This document shows positions 11,001 to 20,378 of a DNA stretch of 64,000 bases, piece by piece. Position numbers and translations under genes: made by a program. Numbering within the stretch: the first letter of the stretch is position 1; every line of letters starts with the position of its first letter. Location: positions 2,106,420-2,170,419 of the forward strand of contig OX457028.1 of the NCBI GenBank assembly GCA_949752745.1, given 5' to 3'. Origin of the DNA: Protula sp. h YS-2021 (Eukaryota; Annelida; Polychaeta; Sabellida; Serpulidae). Under the pieces are notes generated by a model. It worked only from the letters and a program-made list of their open reading frames with translations. It was not told where the DNA came from and did no database searches.

Positions 11001-11430
11001 AAGGTTATACAGCAAGATGCTGACCTGTTCGACACAAGTGACTATCCACCCGATCATTTCCTACATTCCAACACGAACAAAAAAAGTGCTTGAGAAAATG
11101 AAGCGTGAGACGGCAGCCACCCCTTTGAAGAGTTTGTTGGACTCAAACCAAAGATGTACAGTTTGATATATGGTGAAAAAGAAAAACATACGGCCAAAGG
11201 TATCACTCGATCTTGTCAAAAACACATGAAACATAAGTAATACAGAGACAGTTTGTTCAACCAAACTCAAATCATGGCCACAGGTGACATCATTCGAAGT
11301 TATGACCACCAGCTTTTCTCGGAGAACTTGAGGAAAGTATCCTGCTCCCCATATGATGACAAGCGATACATGTTGAATGATGATTATTCCACCTTGGCGC
11401 ACGGACATTACAAGACGACAATGCAAATGG
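8022..11430 (+). pseudogene. Polinton/Maverick protein-primed DNA polymerase B (decayed, split by a LINE fragment)
   Basis: This is the replicative polymerase of a Polinton, a protein-primed family-B enzyme. The best frame (8269-9580) carries the exonuclease part: FFNILRGYDSHL, KFTDSFQFM and the Exo III-like LYLKSDVLLLAEVFENF, then YTAPGLSWDAM and the GGISVITHKYAKANNPY segment. The frame extends upstream in register to ~8022 but is cut by a stop at 8239-8241 just after ATG 8227. The palm region expected next, including motif A, is missing where a LINE was inserted. The frame resumes at 10280 (DIGYILEVDLEYP), shifts near 10665 (LMNNSVFGKTMEN) and again near 10830. The motif C aspartates are altered: FSDTGSLCY, where DTDS is expected. 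The C-terminal part ends near 11415 (DIIRSYDHQLFSENLRK). Clearly non-functional. Confidence 0.9.
9582..10279 (+). mobile_element. 5'-truncated CR1/L2-like LINE 3' fragment inside the polymerase gene
   Basis: Frame fragments match the end of a non-LTR retrotransposon reverse-transcriptase protein: ARLILGLKRYDHITETLK, then YKIATITFKAIHHGSFEYIP, then WNSLPEYLRTMSTINTF. They are followed by a ~300-bp 3' UTR ending GCGCTATATAAGAGTTGAG and an (AAT)n tail at 10242-10279. These are standard for CR1/L2-group elements, which prime on a short 3' repeat. It interrupts the polymerase frame at VADY/CC and the polymerase resumes directly after the tail. Several frameshifts show it is old. Confidence 0.85.
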
Positions 11431-11483
11431 GGGGAGACTTTTCAACTTCAAAGTTATTTGAGGTGTGAACACTGAAGCGTAAA

Positions 11484-11850
11484 ATGGAAGTTGGAAATCG
11501 TAAGAGATCTGCAACTGATATGGATACTCTTGCTTTCTCTAGAAAATTGAAAGTATATCAAAATTACGAAACAAAGCAATGAAGGAGTTGTAAACATTCG
11601 AAAGTATCTCAGAGATGAGGGGTCTGGAAGAAACCGTCCTACGAAAACGTTTATTTTGCTGACAATACCTGAATGGAAAATGTTGAAGAAGGAAGTGAAA
11701 GAAGTGGATAAAAGGCTTCGAAGACAAGAAGACACCTCACAAAAGGATACTGTCATCATGAATGCATTCGTATTTAACGGTGGTGCTTACCTCGCTGTAA
11801 ATGACATGAATGAACTGATGATAAATTCTGCTTATCGGTCTAAAACTTAA
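11484..11850 (+). pseudogene. PC4-like (p15 coactivator) ssDNA-binding ORF next to the polymerase
   Basis: The core frame reads VVNIRKYLRDEGSG, then an altered PTK segment, then ILLTIPEWKMLKKEVKEVD. This is the pattern of the PC4/SUB1 C-terminal domain (beta strands with IRKY, a KKG-like turn, and EW..L at the start of the helix). The basic N-terminus (GNRKRSATDMDTLAFSR) starts at ATG 11484 in another frame, so a frameshift lies near 11545. It begins ~55 bp after the polymerase end, same strand. PC4 proteins bind ssDNA; a role in Polinton replication or late transcription would be inference. A second PC4-like gene lies at 55526-55960. Confidence 0.65.
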
Positions 11851-11915
11851 GCGTGGAAAGACTTTAAAAACATACCACTTAAATCTGACGCTTAAAAGAG
11901 GAAAGAGTACACCTC

Positions 11916-12239
11916 GTGCGAGGTACCAAGTCCATTGAGCTGACATATCTTATGTGGGTTATGGTGATGGACATAGACATGAATGAAGATGGATGTGAAC
12001 TGAAACTGTCTGAACATGAAACTGCTAAAGTTATAAAGTTTGATAATGTGAGTTATGTGAGTTTTCATAGGATTTACAAACATGGGTATAATGTCTATGA
12101 TACATATATTAATTTAGATTGTAATGAATGGCATTCATTTGTCAATGTATTGAAAGCATTTGCAAAAAAAAGTTTGAAAAATAATTGTTTGATATGTATT
12201 GAATGTGTTTGTAAAAAAATTTGTAAAATAATTGTTTGA
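11916..12239 (+). CDS. Small ORF with a YVSF motif, following the PC4-like gene
   Basis: An intact ~107-codon frame; the likely start is one of the internal Met codons (MVMDIDMNEDG). The core is KVIKFDNVSYVSFHRIYKHG followed by VYDTYINLDCNEWHSFVNVL. The same layout (SYQSIRYVSF, then EVYKYYITMND) is seen in the minus-strand ORF at 35974-36255, so the two look like one small virus-like family. The C-terminal ~25 codons are a duplicated AT-rich run and may be read-through. An AATAAA at 12261-12266 could end the transcript. Function unknown; a PC4-like fold is conceivable from the ending EWHSFVNVL. Confidence 0.5.
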   Translation: MRGTKSIELTYLMWVMVMDIDMNEDGCELKLSEHETAKVIKFDNVSYVSFHRIYKHGYNVYDTYINLDCNEWHSFVNVLKAFAKKSLKNNCLICIECVCKKICKIIV

Positions 12240-12340
12240 CATGTAAATAATGTATAACACAATAAATGAAATTTAACAATTACCAAAAACTTAACTAATA
12301 CAACTCAACTAATATAACTCTATATGCAACTAATACAACA

Positions 12341-12734
12341 TTAATAAAACAATGGGTTTAAATGTCTATATACAAAATCCTTTACAATAAAATCCCAATC
12401 ACTTCTTTCCAATCTATCTACAATATCAAACATACACTGATATCTAGCTCTGTGCAATATATAATATACACAATAAACCACATGTAGATGATATCGGTGT
12501 TTGTAATGGTATGAAATTATACATGTAGTCATTATTTAAAAAACGTTTCTAAACGATTATCTAGAGTTAAAGTCCATAAGAGTCAAAATATTCTACAGGG
12601 TCTTTGTCAAAATACACTGCCACCCAATGCTCTCCTGGTTCATCATGATTGTCTATGTTGATGGCATAGGCACCGCGTTATAAATATGGTAACTGGTCCA
12701 TGGAAAACACACCTTGAAACAAGTCTTTCGTCAT
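12341..12734 (-). pseudogene. Polinton adenain-type cysteine protease (PRO), broken
   Basis: The frame starts with MTKDLFQGVFSMDQLPYL, meets a stop, then continues RGAYAINIDNHDEPGEHW and YFDKDPVEYFDSYGL before a second stop. The catalytic His is in the EHW triplet (codon 12627-12629). In a shifted frame further down, PISSTCGLLCILYIAQS carries the catalytic Cys (codon 12480-12482), followed in the next frame by DRLERSDWDFIVKDFVY. That is the His...Cys order of adenovirus-type (Ulp1-fold) maturation proteases carried by Polintons. Its ATG overlaps the stop of the capsid-type gene as ATGA (12731-12734). Two stops and a frameshift make it inactive. Confidence 0.8.
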
Positions 12735-13535
12735 CCAATCAAAGGGTCAATATGGCATCGATCTGCTTCGTGTTCATGACTGGAGTCTAATTGAATGCTG
12801 CGATTTCCACTTAATTCAATAATGTTATCAAATTCAGTATAGACTATGACATTGGCTGTATTTTGCAAGGCCCTGGCAAAATTCATCTCCAGCCGTAAGT
12901 TTCCATTGTTGATAAGGGGATAGTGGTCATCACCATCATAATCAGGTGTTAAGTCGAAAGAAAATAAAGCATAACGTCTAGACCAATCTTCCGATTTTAT
13001 GATGGAGCTTTTCTCATCATTCAACTTATGAAAAGACTTGTTAAGAGTTTCAAAAGCGTCAAGATATTTGTTCCGCGTAATGTCACGTCTGAGAGGTTTG
13101 GATAGGACTGCTTCACCATCCGTGCAGAGTTGCATGTAGTCAAGATCAAAATGTTCGAAATTGTGTGGATTTCTCAATGCTGTTCCAGCAAAGGATTCAT
13201 TATGAACCAGTCCAATGACAATGCGTTTTGGTAATTGACCCAAAAAGATGCTATCGTTCACAAAAGATTGAAATCCTGCTGGAATGGCCAAAATTTTACA
13301 TTCTTTTCTATTAATAAGAAACTTGGCAGGACTTTTCATCAATGCATCTGTATGTTCTAACTGAATACCCGGACTAACTTTCCGAATGGCTAAAACGCCT
13401 CTTTCACATCTACCTTTAAGGTATGATTTGCAGCCAATAATACATATTCATCTTTTTGTCTATGTGAACGCAATTTCATACTGATGCCATTGGGAAGATA
13501 ACGATCCTGGAAAGGAAAATATGAAGTGGCCTTAG
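12731..13535 (-). pseudogene. Polinton capsid-type protein, C-terminal part (hexon-like major capsid protein likely)
   Basis: The frame 12731-13342 reads FVNDSIFLGQLPKRIVIGLV, NPHNFEHFDLDYMQL, ALFSFDLTPDYDG and GNLRLEMNFARAL, ending NVIVYTEFDNIIEL. A shifted frame upstream adds DRYLPNGISMKLRSHRQKD up to ~13535. The final beta-strand pattern NVIVYxEFDN resembles the end of double jelly-roll capsid proteins, and the family is a constant partner of Polinton PRO genes; databases often label it F54H12.2-like. The N-terminal half is missing at ~13540. A frameshift lies near 13370. Assignment to the major rather than a minor capsid protein is inference. Confidence 0.65.
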
Positions 13536-13557
13536 CCGAAATTCAATATACACATAC

Positions 13558-14077
13558 ATGGACAACCATGAGATATGGAATGAACTATTCTATTCACTAT
13601 CGACAAACAACCACTTGCAGATCCTGTCCTTGGCACAGTCACTATTTCATATATTTACTACAGATCCATACTAAAAATATGTACTGCAGTCAATGAAGAA
13701 GTTGCTAATTCTATGAAAGATGAACTTAAACAAGCTATTCGGTTAAAGTATGATAAAATTAGACGAAGAGTTTTTCTTTTTATGGTATGGACAATCTGGT
13801 CCTGCTGAACATAAAGCTGATGTGAAACAGGGATTTTATACACTTTATGTGTATTGTAGTATTTGTGCACCACAAGTTGTTGGAGATTATTATGTTCCTT
13901 TGCTGTGTTCTGTTCCTATTAAAGGTGTTGGAAGTGATATTGTTATGCAAACTTTTGAAGAACCTCATTATGTTCCTGTGAACACATCCAAATTTGAAGG
14001 ATGACACAGGTCATAATGCCATATTTCAAACTGGAAAGGTAATCTGTAAACTTCATTTTCGACCAAAAGCATTATGA
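13558..14077 (+). pseudogene. Polinton penton/minor-capsid-type protein, frameshifted
   Basis: It begins MDNHEIWNELFYSLS, is stopped, and continues in other frames with EEVANSMKDELKQAIRLKYD and GQSGPAEHKADVKQGFYTLY, then YVYCSICAPQVVGDYYVPLL, ending KVICKLHFRPKAL at the stop codon. The YVYC...VGD...PLL segment and the terminal LHFR are characteristic of a Polinton-carried virion protein, probably the penton-like single jelly-roll. At least three frame breaks. It is transcribed away from the capsid-type gene at 12731-13535. Confidence 0.55.
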
Positions 14078-14094
14078 AGGCCTACAAACACAAT

Positions 14095-14305
14095 ATGTCT
14101 GCATATCACAATCATTTTCTTCGTCAAGTGGGCGGGGAATTACCACGATTCAAAGGAGCGCGAATGCAATATGTTGATGGTATTGGTTCAATACTGGGAT
14201 AATTGGCTCGCAAAGTTATTCCACTACTCAAGGCAGGGTCTAAGATTGGTGCGCCACATCTTAAAAAGGCTGCAAAAGATGTCGCGAAAGATGTTACGTT
14301 GCGAT
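14095..14305 (+). pseudogene. Small basic Polinton virion-type protein, fragment
   Basis: It starts 17 bp after the previous stop: MSAYHNHFLRQVGGELPRFK, then YVDGIGSILG, a stop, and LARKVIPLLKAGSKIG with a KDVAKDVT tail. A glycine-rich GxGxIL patch followed by an amphipathic basic helix is what is seen in small core/minor proteins encoded beside the penton gene in Polintons. Function by position and composition only. Confidence 0.4.
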
Positions 14306-16041
14306 GACGTTTGCGAAAAGTTTATGAATCAATCGTGGCGTTCTTCCTACTACGATAGCCTTTTCGAGCGAATCGCATTTATGCGCAGAGTGGTATACAG
14401 AAAAAACACTCACCTTCGTATTCCACTCTTGTGTTTCACTCAGAATGGTCCACATAATGGGAAAAATTGTACTTATTTGTAAGTTTGTTTAGGCGGACAA
14501 CCCGTTACTATACAGAAGTAAATTCTCACAAAAATATTTCGAAAATTTTAATTTATTTTTAGATATAACTGAGGAAGCATACAATACAACTACAGGTAAG
14601 TAAGCATCGGTTGTTTGAAAATTTGATCCGATAGACCTTTTGGTGCTGAAATGACACATTCGCCTGGTTTCACGAAACAAATCTATGTCAAAGTCCAAGT
14701 CTAACTCTGTAACCACTTTTGCTTCTTTTGGTGGTGTTGTTGTTTATTTGTTGTTTGACATCAACATAAGCAATCCAATATTGTGTGACTGAATCGCTGA
14801 ATGCAGTAGATTCCATTATACCCTTTAACAACCCATGTGACATCACGCATTACGTAAGAGAAGTTGTCGTATGCACAGCAAAGCATTTTGTGATGGTACA
14901 TATTTATCTGAAGCCTTTTTCATATTAAATGGATCGAAACCGAAAACAACGGAACTGAAATTTGGAACACACCATTTTTGAGACCCCTTTTCATACTGAA
15001 CTGTTCCAATTGAAACGAAGCGGAAAGCCACACGAATTATTTTTTCTAATTAACCATAGGGATTAAAATTGAGAATAACATTAGGATGCATTGATCCGAA
15101 GAGACTATTCAAAACTGACCAGAAACTGAAAGAAAAAAAGGCCGTTCAGCTTTTTATCCCTTAGCAAAGGTCTGTTACTCAGGACAGTAACTATTCCTAA
15201 CACACTCAAATCTTATTAATGGTATTAAAACGGGTCTAAATTTTAGCCTTCTTTCGTGAAACCGGCCAATTGTGATCAAAGCTTTGCTGGTTCGGCATTG
15301 CGTATAAGGGACATTTTCAAATTATTTGTAAATTTCGGGCATGGACTAAATCCGAAAGAAGTTCCTCAGATAACACTGTTTTTCAGTGTAGCTCGATGTA
15401 CAGCATTCCATACACAAGTCTCTAGAAGGGGCCACTCAGATGACCCTTCTTCTCCATGTGATGTTAATTTTTTTGCTCAATGTTTTAGAAAATGTAGCTT
15501 CGTTACCAACTTCAAGTGAGAAAATGAAATACCAATCCACTACATTGTACGATGCAGCAAAACCTTGTACTGTAGAGGAAATTGAGAAAATCACTTTCCA
15601 GACGAGAAAATAAGTTTTTCAAATGGCATCAAATCACAATAGAGACAACAAAGTTTATTTTTTTTCTGTATAGAACCGATGATACATATTTTTTCTACCG
15701 CAAAATGGTAATCCAAATATCACGCGATTTTTAAAAAAAGCGAAATAGTCCTCGGTAACGAAAATGACTGTAGGTAACAAAAATGACCATTGGAAACGAA
15801 ACTGACTTTTTAAAAGATACTGAAAATAACTAGAACAAAAAAAACTGTACATAAACATTGATATCTTTCCCATATTTTTCAGGAATATGAAGTTCGTGTA
15901 TATCTATTTGGCTCTGCGACTGAAGCTGTCACGTTACGAATTTCACGAAATAAATTAGCGTATTCATATGTATAACTACTCTTCACATTGCATGGGATGA
16001 ACAGTCAGCGATGCGAAATCTGTCTCTGAATGGAAAATAAA
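14306..16041. other. Unassigned stretch right of the Polinton
   Basis: No further Polinton gene (integrase, packaging ATPase) is recognisable here. Scattered motifs: GGTAACGAAAATGAC and variants at 15753-15805. Several ORFs of 60-100 codons show no family features. No terminal inverted repeat of the Polinton was identified. Confidence 0.35.
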
Positions 16042-16185
16042 CATGAAAAAGCGTAACTCTGAGGTTTATTTTTTGTATCATGATACTGATATGAAAAAGC
16101 GCGATTGCGAGGTTTATTTTGTAGCATGATACTGATATGAAAAAGCGCGATTGCGAGGTTTATTTTGTAGCATGATACTGATATT
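16042..16185. repeat. 46-48 bp tandem repeat, three copies
   Basis: ATGAAAAAGCGCGATTGCGA followed by GGTTTATTTTGTAGCATGAT and ACTGAT; copies start near 16043, 16091 and 16137. The last two are almost identical. Confidence 0.85.
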
Positions 16186-16479
16186 TTGCACGAAAGCATT
16201 TTGCAACTAATACGAGGAAAAGAAATGAGAAATGAGAAAAAAACCGTTAATTTAAAACTGTTATCATAGAAGAAACAACAATGGGATGAGCTTAAGAACA
16301 ATGCCATAGTTATGAATTGGCATTACCTCCGGATTGTGATGATATAAAACACAGATGATACACATGACAAACAAGGGTTGAGAAACACGAAAAACCTAAG
16401 CTTCTGCACTTTGACTACAAGGATAAGGTGTAATTTTTTGGCTCCAAGGCGGGATCTCGCATTTCGTGCCCCCTGGATG

Positions 16480-16930
16480 TATCGTAGGGTGAAGTCTGAG
16501 ATTGCGGACATATTCGCTCCAGTCTCTTACGGATTTCTAGATCAGTGTTGGGTGTCTCGTTTCATAGTTCGAAATTTTCGAAAATGAAATACATGTACAA
16601 TCACCTCCACGCAAAATTACTCTTTATGTTACATGGGTGGAGCCCGAGAACGAGGACAGGATCGACGTTCCGGACGGATTTCCAGATAAGTGTCACGTGT
16701 TCCGTTTAATGGTGCGAAAAGTTAGAGAATCAAATACAGGTACAATCCCACATTTACACCCACCTCCACTCCCGCAGTTACTCCTAATGTTGTATGGGGT
16801 GAAATCTGAGAATGAGAAGAAAAACGGTCTTCGTCGAATTTGTAGATAAGTGTCAGGTGTATCATTCAAAGGTGAAAAACGTTCAAAAATAAAAAAAATT
16901 ACAATCTCACACCTCTTCCTCCAGTGCCAC
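16480..16930. repeat. ~145-160 bp tandem repeat, three diverged copies
   Basis: Landmarks GATCAGTGTTGGGTGTC (16540), GATAAGTGTCACGTGTTC (16685) and GATAAGTGTCAGGTGTATC (16846), each preceded by a GTGAAGTCTGAGAA-like block and followed by CGAAAATTTTC/ACAATC-type sequence. The short ORFs over it are artefacts. Confidence 0.6.
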
Positions 16931-17478
16931 CACCCAACAAATGTTGGAGCAAGTATCCAATGAAATGTTATATGATTTCCCTTAATTATACAATCGATTC
17001 TTTCTATTTTCTGCAGGAACATGATTGGTATGGCAAAATCTGGTCACTACCCGAACACTCGCGTAACGTCTAAAATACATCTATACTAGATCGGCAATAT
17101 CGGCAACTTCGTCGGCCGATGTATCGGTTGCACATAGGATTAACTATGGCCCGACGCATAATAGATATAACGGCTTCGTACATCGGATATACATCGGGCC
17201 GATATATCTTTAATGCGTCGGGCCACCGTCGGAAATATCCCTACAAATTCTTCGACGTCGGATACCATCCGTCGGCTATACGTCGGTTATACGTTTATAT
17301 TCCGATGCATTTCCGACGAACTTCCGATGATTTTTATACGTAAAAAATTGTTCCTAACCTTAACTGACCCATTGAACCTTTACCAACCATTCATAATTCA
17401 CATATCCATACATACACCATAGCATATCAATATACAACATAGCATATCTATATATTGCAACTGAACACTAGTACTTAC

Positions 17479-17540
17479 TCGGGTTTGAACCGGGGACCTC
17501 TTGCATCCTAGGCGCGGAACATACCTCTACTCCACGGCGG
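17479..17540 (-). repeat. tRNA-like sequence (SINE-type) inside the TIR element
   Basis: On the minus strand a box-A-like TGGAGTAGAGG is followed by a perfect box-B core GGTTCAAACC within CCCCGGTTCAAACCCGAG. The cloverleaf is incomplete, so it looks like a tRNA-derived SINE head or a tRNA pseudogene, not a working tRNA gene. Confidence 0.5.
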
Positions 17541-17872
17541 CTGGGGCTAGTTTATTGAGGCAAATGATAATTTTCAAGTATATTCATAATGCTCCCCTAT
17601 TGATTCTTCATAACGTCCCCTACAAAACGTCAATCGATAAATTTCCGACGCCGAATAAGCATCGGAAAATATGCGTTTTATAGACGTATAAAAAATACGT
17701 ATAATATACGATTGCAATATCGGCATCTTTTTTCCGATGTATTTCCGACGTCGTTTATACATAGGAAAATATGCGTTTTATAGACGTTTAAAAAAATACG
17801 TATAATACGCGTTGGCAATATCGGCATCTTTTTTCCGACGCTGTGGAATATGTGGAGCACTCGTACACAACG

Positions 17873-18002
<130 letters not shown>

Positions 18003-19059
18003 TTCATTTCAAGTTATGCGTAAAATACACAAATTTAGAGATCCATTGGAAATCGGTATATTTCCGACGTTTCACCGACAAATATAACTATATGTATAAT
18101 ATACGTATATTTTTATACGCATATTACATGCTTGTAATATCTCAAATAAAAAAATTAGTTTTCGTCGGAATTCGGTTTATTTCCGACGTATAGCCGATGC
18201 AGTGATATGTTTGTATATTATACGATTATTGTAATCCGTCGGTTATACATCAGTAATATCTTTTTCAAAAACCATTAAGTTTTGTTCCGTCGGAAGTACG
18301 TCTATGTCAGACGTTGGGCCAACATATACAAATATATGTATAATGTACGTATAACTAAATACATCGAATATACGTATGAAATATCCGTTTCATTTTTTTT
18401 TTACCATTGGTCGGAAGTTAATCTATTTCCAACGTATAACCAATGCATAAAAATATATGTATAATATATGCATTGAGAAATACGTGTAATATATGAATAT
18501 AATATTTTTAGCGAAAAAAAATTCCCAATTGGTCGGAAGTTCGTCGGAAAAAGATGTCGGCCCGATGAATATTTGCCAACATCTATTAAACTGAGGAAAA
18601 TAATCACCGGGCCAACGTCGGTAACCGATGAACTTCCGACGAATGAGAAAAAAATGGAAATTCGACTATTGCCAACCTATAACCGATGCATTACCGATGC
18701 ATCGAAGCCGATGCCGACGTTTTCCGACCTGGTTTATACCGTTCCGACGTCGGCCCGACGTTACGCGAGTGTTCGGGTATGTCTTCAAACACTGATTCAA
18801 AAGTGGGACAGGCAAAATTAAAAGATTTATAAAAGATAATGTTAAAATCTATTACAGCTGATAATCTCACAGCATTTTAGATGTTTATCGAGAGTGCTGC
18901 GGCGCCAGCAATCAGTGCTTTCATCTATACGATTGATTTAAATCTGGCCACGTCTTATGAACATTTGAAAGATCAAATATGGAATCAACATCATAATTTC
19001 AGTATTTAGGATTCGCCAGTGCATATTTGTACGTTAGTCTATTAATTTTGTCGAATTCA

Positions 19060-20330
19060 TAGCTTAGTCACATCATAGATGTGTATCTGACCGTCTGTTT
19101 TCCTGTATATACCAAGAAGCACGTGTCGGTCAAACCACCCACTAATATTTACAGTATCCTGCCAATCAAAGGTCCATAGCAAAATAGAAACTCTGGTGAC
19201 CTAAATCACTCAGTCGCATTATAACTGTGTTTTCAGTCTGTTTTCTTCTTTATCGGAAGTATGGCATGCCCACATCATAGATTTGTTGTCAGTCCGTGAA
19301 TAAGTGAATAAGTTTAGCTGCATAACATCTGTGTGTTAGACCGAGAGAATGTCACAAAATCACATCATAGAAGTGTATCTGTCCGTCGGTTCTGGTAATG
19401 ATTCTGTCGCTTAGTCACATCATAAATATGTGTCAGTCCGTCTGCTCTCCTTAAAAAGGTTAGTTACATCACAGATGGCTTGTTCAAATTTTTTTCATCT
19501 ATAGATTATATTTTCCAGTTAGCAATTATGTTGACTAGTCAGACCATAGATATCTGTCACATAATAGACGTTTGTCAATCCGTCCAGTCTCTTGGCTAAG
19601 CTGCGTGTCTTGTATTCAGTCAAAAATGCGTGTCAGTCCGCTTGCTCTCCTTAATAAGTTCAGAAGCAACACAGATGTTTTGTTTAATTTTTTTATCAAT
19701 AGATTATAGGTTCTAGTTAGGCATTATGTTGACCAGTCGCGCCAGAAATATGTGTCGGTTCGTCTGTTCTTCTGAATAAGTTCGATTTCACACAGCTATG
19801 TGTTAGAATATTTTTATTTATAATCTTCATGGCATAATTTTCATGAATATGTTCCAGTCAATTTGCTTATCTTTGATGAGCTGAATGTCATAGTTTCTTG
19901 TGCTTATTATCTAGCGAATATATTATATTGCCAAGGCATATATATGTGTCCGTCCATATGATCTCCTAAATAGCTTGAGCTGTATCACAGCTGTGCGGCA
20001 CAATTGTTTTCTTCTTACCATAGCGAAATCAAACCATAAAAGTATGTTAGTCCGTGTGTCTTCCTAAAGTAAGCTTACTTACATCACAGATGTGGGGCAG
20101 GCTGCCTTGCTTGACGTTTAAGCCTATCTGTTGGTGAATTTGGTTCGTAAGTCCGCCCGTTTTCTGCAGAAAGTGTGCTGACGGACTTACGGTAGATGTG
20201 TGTTAGTCCGTCTGTTCTCATGAAAAGATTTAGTTGCAAAACATCTGTGTGTTAGACCTAGAAAATGTAGCAAAATCACATCATAGATTTTGTGTCAGTG
20301 TTTCTGATCTCTTAGCTAAGCAGCGTGCCA
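19060..20330 (+). repeat. Tandem modules in the LINE 5' UTR
   Basis: About twelve diverged modules of roughly 100 bp built on CACATCATAGATGTGTGTCA followed by GTCCGTCTGTTCTCCTTAA. Longer spacing is also seen: TGTCAGTCCG at 19431 and 19631 (200 bp), and a block ACATCTGTGTGTTAGACC near 19326 and 20245. By analogy with promoter monomers of vertebrate L1s, these could carry the internal promoter; that is inference. Confidence 0.6.
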
Positions 20331-20378
20331 TGTATTCAGCGCTTCCTCACTTTACAAATTTGCGGCTGTTAGTATTTA

